From Rostratula benghalensis (lineage: Eukaryota; Chordata; Aves; Charadriiformes; Rostratulidae): a DNA stretch of 64,000 nt. The translations under genes were made by a program, and so were the position numbers. Below the pieces are notes generated by a model. The model searched no databases. It saw only the letters and a list, made by a program, of their open reading frames with translations, and was not told where the DNA came from. Below, piece after piece: positions 49,701-64,000 of the stretch (position 1 is the first letter of the stretch; every line of letters begins with the position of its first letter). The stretch lies in assembly GCA_013399305.1 (NCBI GenBank), contig VXAI01000301.1, forward strand, positions 510,132 to 574,131, written 5' to 3'.

Positions 49701-52700
49701 CAATGTCTACCCAGTCTGCAAAATGCAAACTCTGAAGCACTGTAGGATTTTGTGACAATTCTACAAAACAGGAGAGATACTCTGCAAGGTGTACCCACCT
49801 CTGTGCAGAGGCCAGCACGAGATTTATGTATTGCTTAAGAGACTGTGATAGATGCTATCAAAGTACATCCTTTTCAAAGGGCTTAAGGAATTCTTCCAAG
49901 GGAAATTTCTTGCCTGTGCAGTAGATTTGTGCAACTTTAAAATAGTATTTAAGTAGGACTTATGTAATACAGAGACCTGTGGAAGACCCCTGCACAATGG
50001 AGAATTTCACCTGCAATATATTTCATTCCTGTGCTTTGTAAAGTGTTTGCAGAGTAAAGACATTTGTTGGTAGTGTCTGGCTCCTGGGTTGGCTCTCAGC
50101 ACTGACATAAATTTTACCCCACACTGAAAATTGGTCTCTGCCTCGGTGATCCTTGTTTTCACCTACAACAAAATTGCATTCATGTGACTGTAACAACTCC
50201 TATGGATAATAATTGCAATTTTTAAAAATTATTCTTTAGCCAGATTCTCAAAAGTTTTCTAAATATTCCTCATATACATTTAATTAGGTATTTTAAGAAA
50301 TGTTTCATAACTGCCCTTTGAAACTTAAGTTTTGTTCTTAAAAGTTGATCTGCGTTGCACATTTACACAGGGATAAATGAAGGTTTAAGGGCAAATACAC
50401 ATAAGCTTATCTGCTGAGCATATAAAAAAGGATTTTGCCTCTGCTCTGTGTGACTCTAATGGGAGTGAAGCACCAATATAGTTTTCAAAATCCTGTTGGA
50501 TACTTACCTGTATCCTCAGACCCCTAAACACCTTTCACCAGTTCACTCGTTATGACTGCATTTGAAAGACTGGACACGTCTTTTGCATCTAGTTTTTGTA
50601 GATACACTGTTAAATCAGTGTTGCAGTGTTAAGTTCAGTTATTTTTTCTTCAATTTAAGTAGTGTGGCCATGCAATTACTTGGCTTCATTTGCGTATCAG
50701 GTAGTTAGAAATTTAAATGAACTTAACTGTGGCCATGAATAATTACCGATGTTAAATTGCACTGCTAATTACTTGTGCCTGCAAAAAGATAAGCTACGTT
50801 TTTAAATTGCTGGACTTCACAAATGGCCTTTATATATGATTTAGAGAGAGAGAGAAGAGAGTTAGAGAGGCAAAGAAAGGTTCATTGTGGTCTTTGTTGT
50901 TTGTGTGCCATGTGTATATTGTCCTGTGCTGAAGAATTACCAAAGTCATCGCCAGTGTGCCTGTTTTCACAGCCAAAGTACAGAGACAACACCTAACTTA
51001 AAAAAGATCACATCCACAGCTGAAGGAGTAGTTCCAGGTAGATACTTTTGTTGAGAAAATGTTTTTCATGGTTAAGAATATTTCTCAAATTTTGCCATCT
51101 CGGATCCCTCATAAATATATAAATAAAATAATACTCAAGATTTAATCTTTGAGCAATTTGATTTGCTCAAGTCTTGGCGTTTTTTTTGTAGTTTGGGGTT
51201 TTTTTAAGTAACAGAGGCTAAGCACTATCTTGTATGTCTGTAAAACTAATCTTTTAATGTGAGTAATTCTAAACTTGCAGTCTTGTTAGTGGGAGGTATT
51301 GACATTCTTACTCCATCAACAGTTTTTAGTTAATATGTGCAGCAGGGCTGCAGTAACAGGGTCCCTAGTGAGGTCAGGTCCTGAGCTGATGACCTTGGAA
51401 AGATACTTGCTGTTATTCCCTGGACTCCTGGGGTAGAGAAAACTTCTTGTCAGAAAATCAAGAGAATGTGGAGCAAGCTTACTCAAGTTCCTACTATATC
51501 CAGTCTCTCTGCTCTCTTTCTATGCCACAAAATCTGTTGGTGTTTTGATAACTGGATGTGGAATGGGAGAAAAAAGGCTTTCTTCTTTCTCTGTTACAAA
51601 AAATAAAATACCATTCCTTACAAATCTCGTCAATGGGATTTGATGAAGCGTGTGCACAGACCCTGGGAATAATCATACAGAAGTAGTGATTCATTTATTT
51701 AATGTACTTTCATCTGCAGTTTAATTAATCCAATTAATTGTACATATTTTAGTATAAGCTACAATAAGTCTTTCAACTACTGCAAATACATTCCATTCAC
51801 TGGTTTGTTTTTCTGTGCATGACATACGGTAATGCAAATACCTCATAGTGGTACAACTCAGCAACCAAAATAGTTGAAAAGAATGATACTGAGCACAGTT
51901 AGGAATTCATGAGTAAATCACCACTGGTGAAAGGCATGATTTTTGCATGAGATTTGTCTAACCAATAACGTGAAAACAGTCTGGTGAGAAACAGGCAGAG
52001 AGACTTTCAGAATTTAGAAGCTGGACTGGGAGCACTGACCCAGGGCCATGCTAATGATTTTCTGACTCAAGTTCATGGCTAAGCCATCTTGGCCTCTCTG
52101 CCACGATCTCATTGACTCTCTTCTCTTTGACTGCTGTTCTCATATCTTACCTTCTGACACTCCACCAACCATGTTTAGGTAAAAGTGGAGCATCCCCACA
52201 CAAGAGAAGATTTCCAGTCAATGCAAGTCAGCACCTTGGAATCACTAACAGAAAGCTGTGTTAGCATTTACTCCAGAGGGAGAATCTGTCACTGTGATTT
52301 TAGAAGTGTTGTCCATTAGCTTTAAAAACTGATGATGGACATAAGTTTGTAGATTTTCTTTTTTCCACAAAAGAAGTGTTTGGATTATGTTGCTTGTGCA
52401 CCTCACCCCTTCTCAGATATTATCTTTGATAGTCCTTTTTGTCTGTGCTTTTTTAACACTTGAGTTTTCAATAAAATGCTTTCTTGCAGGCTAGGTAACC
52501 CTTTTGGTTTATGTTACTAAATGGAAATTCAGGACTTGAAATCAGCTAACCAATGTTGAAGCACACAGCAGCTCTGCAGTGTCATGGTCATTAACAGTGC
52601 CAATCACAGCATTCAAGAACACTTTTTTCCTATCACCATTACAGATGTCAGTAGAACACTATGGAGCGAAATGAATGGGGTTAGTGACATTACAGAACAG

Positions 52701-55700
52701 AATGCTTGCCTTGAGAGAGGAACCTGAAATTGCCTAAGAGACAAGGGAAGGATGACTTCTTCCAGCTGAGCTGCATCCAACGTTTTTATGCATCGGATAT
52801 TAAGTGTAGGCTCATGTCTGAGATGCACATAACTATACCAGTTATGTAAAACTGCTCTACCCCAAGCTCTTCCATAGTTTCCCAGCGTGTAGGGATATGT
52901 GTGAAATGCTACTTTGGCTGACTTAGGGGTGCTGCCAGGCTGTCAGGTATTTCTCCCATCTCTTTTTGCTATGTTGGCTTGCTGGAGATTATTAGGACAT
53001 GATTGTGGCCTGATAGAAGGAGTGATTACGGTTCATTATTTTTCATATACTTTCTGTCATGAAGCTATATAATGACTAAGTGAATTTATGTGAATTTATG
53101 CACGTTTCCTCCCCTTCACTGTCTTTTAAACCTGGTCACAGTGCTCACAGAACTATTTGTGTGACTATTATTAGTGTATGGGGATATACGTCAAATCAAT
53201 CACATTTGTAGAGCTGGGGTATAGAAATACTTCCTTTTTCTTCCATCTTTGAGGTTAGGTTAGAGGTGAGCCAAGAATGGACAGTATGTTGTAGGATTAG
53301 AGAGACTATTAGGCAATAGCATTTTCTATTTCTAGCAATATACTGAGAGGGGGATTTAAAAATAATAGGATAAAATAGGATAACTGTCACTGGCAGCTTT
53401 TAGAGAACATTTAGGCTGTGCTCTGTGATAAAAATTAAAGAGTTTCAGTGTTTGAAATATTTATTTTTGCTGATATGATTGGTTTACACCAGGCATTAGA
53501 CTGCCTCCTAGTTTATTGTTTAAATTTTCATTTAAAATTATACAGACATGTACAGTATAATGATTCTGGATTGATTTAAAGCTCTGCAAAGAAAAAATAA
53601 GTTGGTTTTAAAAAAAAAGTATACTGCTGAACGATAATTGGTTTGAAGGCCTCAGCCTGAGACAGTGGAGAGTCAAGTCTGTAACGTCTGAGGTGGAGAG
53701 CGAACACTGGCTTTGCAAGCAGCTAGCATGAACTTTATGCTCTACCAGTGAACTTCAGGTCTTATGATCTAGGAAGTAGAAATACTCTTGGATGTTCCCA
53801 TGTCAGCTCAGCTGTTACCTGCTCACTGCAACTAATTTCATATCTAGAACCTAATGCCATGGTCCCATTTTGTCAGCTTGTTAGATATTAAGTATGAAAT
53901 GTTCTCATTTATATGTAGAACGAGGAGAAGCAAGTTTAAGTTTTATACTTGGAAGGATAGGGGGAACAGTCTATCTCTGGATAAAGGTAGGTCACCTGCT
54001 AAGAAACATGACAGTTTGAATTCTGCAGATACTATCAGCAGCAGTGTGATGGCACAGGAGGAGGAACTGCATGAATGCAGCTCTGTGATGCAACTGTAAA
54101 TACAAATTTATTACTGCATTGCCTATTTCATGGAGGTATGAAAGAACGAATACTTTATTGAAATGTCACCTACAAAACTAGTGAAGTCTAAGATTCTCAA
54201 ATGGCAATATCTTTTACTTAATTAGATTAGTATTTCCATATAGTTAGGCAATGCTTGAGTACGGTATTTAAAGAAAAGGGTGAAAAACTGAGCAGGGACA
54301 GGATCTTGCACTGTACCAGATAAGAGACTCAGCTGCCAGGAGAAATACATGGGATCTCGTCCCTGCTACCTAGGTTGTTTAGTGCTGGTTTTGCTTTGTT
54401 TTCTGAATGGCTACATGATGTCAGGCCATGGAGCTGGGACCAGGACCTAAATCTTGCCATAAGTGGCAGGTATCTGAAATAGTGGATATGGGAATCAGGC
54501 TCTCTCTTGTCCATGTCCCGTCACTCCCCCGCCCTCCCTCCCCCCCTGTGCCATTGCTCTTGCATTTTTGGACATAAAGGGTTCAGGATAAACAGAAGAC
54601 TGTTTATCTCCTCTTACTCTAGGAATGTTTTTTTGGAGGTGATAAGACTGGGCTTGAATTCCAGATCATCTGTTTTGTGTGATGCAGACTGCTCGGTGGT
54701 TATGGAAGAGGTGAGCTTCCTGCAGCATTCGTGCATTCCCTGGCCTCAGCATTGCTGCTGGTGTACCTTACTGGAATGCACAACTTGGATCAGACTCTTC
54801 TAGGGACATTACTGGGAATGAGACATTTAGGTTTTGCTCTGTCTCACATCTGGATCACAGAGATTCTGCACTGCATGCTCTTGGGCAGTTCTGCATGGGA
54901 ATGGAAAGCTTGCAACCTCAGGTCCAGAGTGTAAATGCCAACAGAAAAGTGAGCACTGATAAGTCTCGCTGGCACCACAGTGAGGATTTTTGAGTACCTT
55001 TTTGGAGGGTTTATGTCCTAAATTCTGTTCAAGTCATGTTTTAGATGTTTAAATCACCTCTTAAGCTTTTGCAGTTCCTCACTACATAATTTTATTAAGC
55101 CTCAGTGAACTTATTCGCTCTCCATTATTAAAATAAAATGTGGCAATAAGAGATCTAAATACTAGTAATCTGTTTTTCCTAATCTGGCATATGTATCTGG
55201 ACCTAAAACCACTCTTTTGATGACTGAAGGTGCCAGTTCCTCACTGCATAGGACCAGCAGTAGCCAAGTTAAGCGTACCCATTGTGTAATTCTGTGCTGC
55301 ATTGTAAATTTGGTATTAATGTAATGCTTCAAAACCTAACAGAACATTTAGTTGATATACTGTATCTCTCTATTATGTATAATATCTCCTCATAAATATG
55401 CATGCATAACAAAACTGTGGCAATTTGAGGAATTTATGTAAAACTTACGAATTCTCTTTGATATCATGGGTCCTTAAGATAGATCTGTTTCAACCTGCAT
55501 GCTCTATATTGAAGAGAGAGGAAGTTTTTTCTTCTTTTTTTTCCCCCTAACCTTTTTAGTATATTGAATTTTCAAAGGACATTGCCACAAGGCCAAGCAT
55601 GGGACATAATGAAATGCTGACAACCTGAAATCAAATGGAAGACTTTCAGACAGAAAAGAGCTACCAGTTGCTCAGAATGATTTATTTGTCCAAGTGGGTT

Positions 55701-58640
55701 AGTTACCAAGCATGGGTCACATCTTGGGAAAACCTGGTGAAGCTGAAAGAGAAGTAAAATTTGAAAAAGGGAGGGTAACTTAGTGGCCATTCTGGAGTAA
55801 GACAGAAGAAATCATAAGGAAAAACTTGTTGCAGGAATATAAGAAGTTATTTTCTGCTCTCATGGGCAGCCAGAGGCAATTGAGAACATAGAATTGGTGG
55901 AACTGCAAAGCTATATTTAAATGCACTTTTGACCAGTTTCGGCAAACCTAGGTGGATAATGGAGCTCGGATAGCCTTTGGTAGATACTGTGAGAAGTTGG
56001 AGCAAGCTAAAGTTATAGTCCTAATTATGAAACTTTCAGACTCCTGCATCAGTTGACAGTCTTGGAATACAATTATGAACCTACTTTAACCAAAACTATT
56101 TTAAGGTGAGGTAGGTTTTCAGCCCTTAAATCCTTTAACTTTTACTTAAAAATCTGCCAAATTTGGGATACAGGTATTCAAATATGGTTTCTAATGAACA
56201 GGTACAGTAAGGTGCCTTTCAAAAGAAAGAATGCTAAATACTTTTTCATGTAAAAAATCATGCCTGGACATTTCTGAAATTGAAAAATATAAGAAACAGT
56301 AAGAGGATCAATTATTACTAGTACTAAGAATATACTGAGATCTCAACATCGGGCTTCCAAGTGCTAAAATGCAGAAAGAGAAACAATTCTAGTAGACTTT
56401 GACTCACAATTATTGTTTAAGGCTTAGGTGTGCTGTAATGTGAATACAACTGCATTATATAGCAGTTTTAAGAAAGGATTTCTGAAGTGTCTCTACCAGG
56501 GGATGGTGAAAGATTTCTTCTGGTGTGTTCAGTGTGAGCATTCTAGAAAGAAATTTTTGAACCATGTAGTTTATGGGCTTTTATTATTTCTGTGGCAACT
56601 GTAGAGAAACATATGTACTTATAAAACTCTTTACAAATATCCCAGTTCCATATAAGATGCATAGAAATAGTTAATGTAAGCTGGTTTCCATTTTAAAAAA
56701 TTAAAACACCCAATCTTTCCCTCATGAAGTTTAGTTCCTTAGCATTTATTACTTGAGAAACCAGAATGCAGCTGGTGCAAACACAGGACAAAGGGAAAGT
56801 GGGTTTTCAACACCAGATAAGGAAACCCCAAAAGCCAAATCCTGTAAGAGGACATGGAATTCTTACTAAGCAAATGGCTTGGCTACTACCACGTGAAAGA
56901 GGGTGTATTTAAGTATGTCTGTCAGTGCCTTTTCTCCCTGTTTCTATGACATTTGCTTCCCAAGGTCTGTATTTTGCACTAAATCAGGCAATTTTCATTG
57001 TCCTGAGTTAAGACAGTTGGCAGTATGATATATTAAGGCAGCAGTCTGATAACTGTTATGTATAGTCAATTTCAGAATATTTTGGTAGTGGCATAAAGTG
57101 ATCACATGCTCTGCATTTGCTGTTGGAAGGTCAGTATTCCTTTGAAAGTAGAAGGGATTTTAATTCTTAATTCCTATTAAGTCTATTGGGAGTTAAGCAG
57201 AGAAACCTCTGGCAGAACTCATGAAAGTTCAGATTTCGAGTGCTTTACATATCTATCTACAGCTATAAATTTCCTTCCTAGCCCTGATGAAACTGAGAGC
57301 ACATAATCCTTTTTACTGGGATGTCACTGTTACTTCTGGATAGGAAGAGAAAACGTACACAGTGCTTCTTATTTAATACAGAGAACCTCACATAGCCTAG
57401 GTGAAGGGAGTTCTCGAGGAACACTTTGACATAGACACAAACCAGATGGCTCTTATTAATGAAACGATAAGAATAACAAGGTAAGCTGATAAACATGAGA
57501 TGTACAACTCACTTACATACATTAAAAAGTCTGAGATGAGCCTCTTTATATGAGTCTTGTGTCCTTGAGAGTGTGATCTCTTGTGAATTTCCCTGTGCCT
57601 TGATTGATAATCGTGGGGTGGGGGTGGAGAAACAATGGAGTCTAAGTTGAATATAAAAGTCCTGGAGTATATTTGTGGAATAAGAGTGGGGAGAATATTT
57701 TTTTCTAATATTTATTAAGATGTAGGTCAAATAATTTACTGGTAGCAGGCTGAGAGAGAAAAAAAAAAGACATCTATTTTAAGAACCAATTTAGATTTTC
57801 ACATAAATGGAAATCAAGAATAATTCTACTGCATTACACAGAAGTGTAAGGGCTGGTGCAAGGTCAGAATGAAGCCTCTTGTGATTTCTGTTCCAAATGA
57901 ATTTAAATCAGGATGACTGCACTGATTTCAGCAGCTTCAGGCTGGGTTTTAACCAGATGAAAATTTGGCATTCAGTTAACACAGTAAATAATTCAACTAA
58001 TGTTTTCCTAGGGAAAGAGATAGGGATGGAGCCTAATGTGGCTGCAGTTCCCCCTGAGCACCATCTGGTGCAAGGTGCACTTCTGGTCAAATGACGGGGA
58101 CCCTTCCATCCTGTGGATGTAGCTACTGCATCCAGACCTGTATTTTGTCTTTGACCTTGTCCCAAACTCCCACTGATGCCACTGGGAACTCCACGTGCAA
58201 CAGAGTCTTCTATTCAGCCTGTCAAATCTTAATATTTTCAAAGGGTTGAGTTGGTCAGGAGTTGAGATAATTCGCATTTGGGGCTTTGCACTGAAGCACT
58301 TGAATTCCGTTTGGAGTGTAGTGCTAACCCCATAAGCCCATCTCTAAAAATCCCGCTCTGAAAAGAGGATTACTGTACATATGCTGTATTTGCTCCCTTT
58401 TTTCCATAACCTTTTAATGCCTCAGGGATTGAGTTTCACTACGCGCAGTGGGAGAATCCTGGTACATCTGGTTTCCCTGTGGTCTTACACGATGACTGAA
58501 CAGCCTCACAGCTTTTACGGTCAGGTTCCCTATGGGCTCACACTGTGATTAGATTTGTTCACCACAAATACATCCTTGTTTGCCATAAAGATATCAGTGA
58601 ATTGAGCTGCTGTTTATGCATCCCATTTATGATTAGGTTT
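46741..58640. other. Intergenic or divergent-transcript territory, no gene seen
   Basis: About 12 kb right of the CpG island. The plus-strand frame at 46899-47348 (149 codons) is the longest, starts just past the island and is not recognisable. Simple runs include a (GGTTT)-like tract near 48624-48660 and an AG tract near 50844-50868. Two exact copies of TGAATTTATG lie at 53081-53100. Confidence 0.55.
50430..50545. repeat. Possible ancient amniote interspersed repeat
   Basis: AATGGGAGTGAAGCACC, TTTTCAAAATCCTGTTGGA and CAGACCCCTAAACACCTTTC follow the order of a widespread reptile/bird old repeat that I know only by pattern. Family and borders are not assigned. Confidence 0.3.
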
Positions 58641-58725
58641 TCATAGAATCATACAGTAAATTAGGTTGGAAAGGACCTCTGGAAGTCACCTTGTGTATTT
58701 CCTGGCTCCATCTCTTCCCAAAGAT
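58641..58725 (-). mobile_element. CR1 LINE tail fragment (antisense)
   Basis: CATAGAATCATACAGTAAAT and GGTTGGAAAGGACCTCTGGA are the reverse complement of the CR1 3' terminus. Recognisable sequence fades within about 85 bases, so this is a very short 5'-truncated copy. Confidence 0.85.
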
Positions 58726-59619
58726 GGTTTCTTTTTTCCCCATTTGTGGATGGACAATTTAGAAATACCCTTTCAGCTGCCAGCATGACCTCTGCTTTCC
58801 TACTTCCCTCCATGCAAGCCCACACCTCAGCCCACACACATTCCATATTTTAAAAGATTATATACAGAGTTTTTAAAAATAAAGTGTAACATCCAGTACT
58901 AAATTTCAAAATGTGAAATCTGGCATGGAAGAAGGTTGAAGATGAATAAGCTACACAGCTATTTCTGGATGTCTAAACAGATACCTGATCACCTCGCTGA
59001 CTTTTGTCACAGCTGGAGATGGCTCCATGGAGTCCAGGGGAGCAGTGACGTGGCCATGCATTTGGCACCCGGGGAGACCCAGCTGTCTATCACTTCCCAG
59101 CCAGGATTTAAGGTTGTCCAGCATCCCTTGTATCAGGACAGCCTGCTGCCATAACCCTGGCATGGGAGATAGTTGCAGAAAAGTTGTGTGGTCTTCAAAA
59201 GACAGTTTGGTCACTGCTTTTTAGGAGAGCTTGATTTAATTTTAGGACAATAAAATTTTTTGAGCTGACTTCACTGAGATTTTTCACCGGGGCCATAATT
59301 ACTAGATAACACCAACTTCTTCTTGGAAAAGCACTTTGTGCCTTCTTTTAATGTATAATTGCTTCTGGGATTTATGTTTTCTTTCTGCAAATACAATAGA
59401 ATGAAAAATATGACTGTGACATTTATTGCTGAATACTGGTTTCTTATTGGCAACTGCTCCAGATATATATATGATCAACATCTTTAATTTTTATGATGAG
59501 ATGAAAAGTGACTAAGTAAGACCCATTGCAATATTACTTTTTATGAAAAAGGACTTTTTGGGGTTTTTAGTAGATATAAACTGTAGTCTATAGACGATAT
59601 GCTGACTGCAAAACAATCC

Positions 59620-60166
59620 TAGAATCACAGAACAGTTTGAGTTGGAAGGGACCTTTAAAAGTCATCTAGTCCCCCCTCCCCTGCCACGAACAGTGACATC
59701 TTCAACTAGAACAGGTTGCTCAGAGCCCTGTCCAACCTGACCTTGAGTGTTTTCAGGGATGCGGCATCTACCACCTCTCTGGGCAACCTATGCCAGTTTT
59801 TCACCACTCTCATTGTAAAACAAATTTCATTATAACTAGTCTAAATCTTCCCTCTTTTATTTTAAAGCCATTCCCTCTTGTTCTGTTGCAACAGGCCCTG
59901 CTAAAAAGTCAGTCCCCATCTCTCCTGTAGGCCTTCCTTGGGTACCAGAAGGCTGCTATAAGGTCTTCCTGGAGCCTTCTCTTCTCCAGGCTGAACAACT
60001 CCAACTCTCTTGGCCTGTCTTCACAGGAGAGATGTTCCAGCCCTCTGATCATCTTTGTGGCCCTCCTCTGGACCCCCAACAGGTCTATGTCCTTCCTGTC
60101 CTGCAGGCTCCAGAGCTGGACATAGTACTCTAGTAGAGTATCAACCTCGGATAGACTCTTGGAAGT
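59620..60166 (-). mobile_element. CR1 LINE, 3' fragment with ORF2 remnant (antisense)
   Basis: The plus strand starts TAGAATCACAGAACAGTTTG and GAGTTGGAAGGGACC, a CR1 tail in reverse complement. On the minus strand a partial frame (about 60140 down to 59909) retains the end of CR1 ORF2, with [24 protein letters not shown] and [17 protein letters not shown]. The frame is short and lacks the endonuclease and reverse-transcriptase cores, so the copy is inactive. Confidence 0.95.
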
Positions 60167-63100
60167 TGACCACAAATGGCCTTTCTGAAAAGATCAAACT
60201 TAAAAGGCGTAATTGTTCCTTGCTATTCATGCAGACGTTGCAATAAATATGTACCTTTGAGGAATAAGGAGTCAACTTCTGCTAATCCTCCAGATCATTT
60301 GAATAGATTCAAATTAAGTTTAAAACTGCTACCACGTGACTTACGAACGGTCAGTTAGGTTACAGTCTGAGAGATAAGTGCAGGTATTGACCATGTAATT
60401 TCCATAGCCATCTCAGATCAGAAAAAAGATTGGCACAAAACGTCCTTGAACAGTTCTAGAATTAATTAAAGCTGATTCTTTCTTCCCTGCCTCTAGTGGT
60501 TGCAACTCCAGGTCTGCTGGAGACTACTCCACTCTCAGGCTTTCACTTACACTGAGTGCTTGTACGGGTCCCTTTGCTTAGCACTTAAAAGGGGTGTTTT
60601 GTCTTTCTCATCAAAGTCTCTGTTCTGATCTGATCAGATGAATGATCCAGAAATAACAGGCTCCTTGTGTGTCTGCACCTCAGTGTGACAGAGCCTTCCA
60701 TGTATTCATGACGGTCTAACTGAGCTGAGGAGACCACTACAATATCTAGAAATGTTTTTAATATCCATATATTTTTTCTTTTTTTTTTTTTTTTTGTGTG
60801 TGAATGTGAACTGAAAACCTTCCTAATTTCAAACCTGGTTACATTCTTTAACAATTTAACACTTAACAGTATGGTTTTGTCAGTCTGTATCTAGTATATT
60901 AAAAGTTTGTCCCTTAAAAGTTTTGAAGATTGGTTTCAGCAGGAATTACAAGTTTTGGGGTTGGGTCCTGTGCATCTTCAGTGACATCAAATCTTACTCA
61001 ATATGTTTTCCTGTGTTTGCTTCTGAATTAATGGTCTTATTTTTCTCATCTGCTGAAAAATCCTGCACTTTCTGTTGACTTTGGATCATTTACCAACAAT
61101 TTATTCAAGTGTAAACCGGGAAGACAAGCAGATCCAAGCCCTCCTTTCCACTACTCCTAACAATCTCTTGTCATTACATCAGTTTAGATCTGCCAAACCT
61201 TTCATCAGATGTAAAAAATGAAGGGAAAGGTTACTTTTGTAGTATAATAATTAGAGCATTTACCATGGTAACAGACCTATTACGGTGCATCCATTCAATC
61301 ATGTTTTACCTTAATATCAATGCTGAACTCAACTCCCTGCCTCCCTCTCCCAAAGCTTATGCAAACAGCTTTGTGCAAAGAGGAACCAGAACTTCAGACC
61401 ATGTCTAGTCAGTACATAAAGTCTCTGGGTAGTCTGAGGACAGCTCTTGTGACAGGGGCACGGTGGCTGAGAACCACAAACTGGAGATACCACCTGCTTC
61501 CTGTGACACCACCACAAGTCACAGGCTCTCCTTCCACTTGTCCCACTCATCAAAGGATATGATAGGGGTGCAAACATTAACACTTGAGAGCAGATGAAGG
61601 TTCTTGGATGGAAGACACCATAGAATCACCAAGTCTTATGATAGTATTGAAGCAGCATCACCAGCAGGACTTAAATGAATGGGAGAATGGTTCACAGCAG
61701 TGGTTATCAGTTTAAATGCTCGTGGAGAGGCAAGTGTATGAGTAAATGCATGAAATGTTTGTATTCCAGTCCCAGGTACTGCTGTACTCAGCAGAATGGT
61801 AACACCTTGGAAGGTATGCCAGGAGGAGCAAAGGACTCCTGTCCAGTCACAAAGGGACTGTACACTGACTGATGAATGTTGGAAGGATGGCTGGTTTTGA
61901 GCTATGCCATCGTTAAGGCAGATGGAAATCTCAGCAGTCAAAAGCAGCTTGTTCCTGACTTGCAGCTTTCTCGCAGTAATTAGAGGGTAGGTTGGGTTTG
62001 GTAAGAGGTGGGCACGGCCAGGCTGTTTTTGCCTTCTGCTCTGAAGACAGCCACTAATGGTATTAGCTTAGTGTACAAAGTGAACTGCTTTGTGCACTAA
62101 GCTGAAGTCCCAAAAGAGCTAGAACCCTGTTTTTGTAAAATGCTGGGAGAAAACAAGCTCTTTTGCAGTCTTAAAAAGAAATAAATGTATCATTCAAATA
62201 ACTGTAAAGCACTGGAACATAATTTTTCTTTAGAAAGAAAGAAAATGGTACTTTATATCTTTGGGTCTCCAGCTAGAAAAGTGCCATAAATGGCTTTTCT
62301 GGTATAAAGGCAACTCCATAATAGTATGTTGAAAATTCACAGTCAAAAGAAATGCTTCAAGTTTCCCTTGTACCAGAGAAATGAGCTTCTTTGCAACTGC
62401 AGGCTGCCAGTTTCAAAGCCAGGGGACCAGCCCCTTGGAAGTGCTCTGAAGTAACTGATATTGAAACAAGCAAACATTTACATATCCAAGTAACAGGACC
62501 AAGAGAAGTACACTTGCTGCACAAAGGTTCTACTGAAAAAATACCTTACACCAAATTGGTTTGTAAAGTCACCTAATATAAGAAAAGTATATAAGAAAAT
62601 TATATTTAATATAAGGAATTACAGCAGTTTCAGTCGTTTCTGTCATCCCTGTTCTGCTTTTCATAAGAACTACTTCATCAAACTGATGACAAATCATATG
62701 TGAGTTTATTAAGACAGAAGAAAACCAGGGGTATCTGAATTTGCACTCAAGTCATTGACAAATCCGAGTCTTTTAACAATAAAGCTTCCATCAGAATCCA
62801 GGAAACAACGCCATTGAGCTGTGCAAACACCTTTCAATAAAGTACATTCAGCTTCAGGCAAACCCCACACTTCCTCATATCCCTATGCCTGACATTAATT
62901 ACTCTGTTAAAATGGTGTTCTGCTGCAGTGAAACTGTTGCACAGTTCTGTGAAACTATTGCCAGGGATCTTATCCAAAGGGGAGATAAAGGAGTCTGTGA
63001 AAAACTGCTTGTGATAACATTCATTCTACTGAAAGAGCAAAATTTAATATTCTGCTAAGAAATCAACAAATCACCTGAATTTTGGTAAATGCAAAGTCAT

Positions 63101-64000
63101 CTGAGGAGGGTGGGACTTTTGTTTTTTTATTTTTTAAAAAAGGGTAATGGTTTAACCAAATGGAAACATTTCATTTGTATGTAGTAATCGGGCACTATGT
63201 CCCTTTCTGACTTTTGGAAGCCAGAAAAAGGGTACAAGAAGAGCTACCTGGCACGACTCAGATCTCACCAGAGTAACTTTGTAACTCATTCCTGTAACTT
63301 GAGAGCAGAAACCTACATTCTTGTGCCTTGATGGGTTGAGTCCTACAGTGTCAACCCCACACAATTTTGGAAGCTTTCGTCTTACCTTCCTCTCTCTATC
63401 AAACACAACAGAGGGACAGAAATTGCAAGACTGAAATAACAAGGGCTTCTCTCTCCTCAGAGGTTGGAGAGAGAAGGGCAACCAGCTGCAAATGGCACAT
63501 AAATACAGAAATCCTAGAATTTGGAGAACATGATCTCCCCACCATTACTTATATAAGACCTGCCTGAGGACTCTCCTAGCCATTGCTTTGTGCTCTGGTG
63601 AACAGAGACACTTGGAGAGGAAGGGAAGGAAAAGTATCAAAATACATAGCTCTGCATCACTTTTAACCTTTCTCCCTAGCTCTGACAGATAAAAGCCAAG
63701 ATTTTTAGCAAGAGTGGCAGCATCAACAGCACAAGACCAGAAGGGAATTCTATGAACTGTGAAGAGCTCACCTTCCTACGCTCCTTATTCTGCTGCTATT
63801 ACAGATTGTGCAGCAAGAACACTCTAAGGAGCCAGAGGGGACCTGCGGTAGACATTCCTGGCTGTGCCTATTCACCTCTGGTACTTGAAGAAACAGGTCC
63901 TGGATATGCTACTGGGTAGAGTCTTTCAACCATACACTACACAATCTGACTGAGCATGAATAGAATAAGACTCTTTACATCTCCCATTTTGCATCAGGAT
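60167..64000. other. Intergenic, no gene seen
   Basis: Right end of the window. No recognisable exon, RNA gene or young transposon apart from the low-complexity tract near 60780. Confidence 0.55.
60778..60795 (+). repeat. Poly-T run followed by short TG tract
   Basis: About 18 T then GTGTGTG. Low-complexity sequence with no element recognised around it. Confidence 0.85.

Noticed and set aside
59909..60175. 88-codon minus-strand frame as a gene
   Set aside because: It is a CR1 ORF2 remnant, with the [16 protein letters not shown] signature.
46741..64000. SMIM30, expected upstream of GPR85 from mammalian synteny
   Set aside because: I looked on both strands for its small transmembrane frame and found no match. 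It may lie beyond the window.

Overview
The window looks like avian nuclear DNA. It is AT-rich intergenic sequence with few repeats. The recognisable repeats are mostly CR1 LINE fragments, several with the typical ATTCTATG-type 3' tail, plus older MIR-like SINE remnants. One intact vertebrate gene is present. I see no bacterial, plasmid or phage features and nothing resembling a CRISPR or defence system.

The only gene I can support is GPR85 (SREB2), an orphan brain G-protein-coupled receptor. It lies on the minus strand as an uninterrupted 370-codon exon at 42462-43574. A splice acceptor sits about 45 bases upstream of its ATG. A strong minus-strand donor at 44858 suggests that a non-coding first exon runs into a 669-base assembly gap (44915-45583). 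A CpG island follows at 45601-46740 and is the likely GPR85 promoter, possibly bidirectional. The 3' untranslated region probably runs leftward from 42461 for some kilobases, but its end cannot be fixed from sequence alone.

Layout: 1-42 kb is gene-free. It holds an LTR-like element with internal ~48-base repeats (663-1376), CR1 fragments (1.9-2.3, 7.5-7.8, 13.7-14.0, 25.5-25.7 and 26.3-27.1 kb), MIR-like remnants, a (ATCC)n microsatellite, a 71-base gap (17482-17552) and a poly-A/poly-G block (32975-33026). An old CR1 fragment and a palindromic MITE-like remnant lie at 39.5-40.0 kb. GPR85 and its control region occupy roughly 40-46.7 kb. From 46.7 to 64 kb I see no gene, only CR1 fragments at 58.6 and 59.6-60.2 kb. 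The mammalian neighbours of GPR85 as I remember them (BMT2, SMIM30) were looked for and not found.

I found no convincing novel system. The best leads are regulatory and structural: the gap over the probable GPR85 promoter, a GC-rich minisatellite beside it, a very short upstream ORF in the GPR85 leader, one possible residue change in a highly conserved receptor, and some ancient repeats that could have been co-opted.
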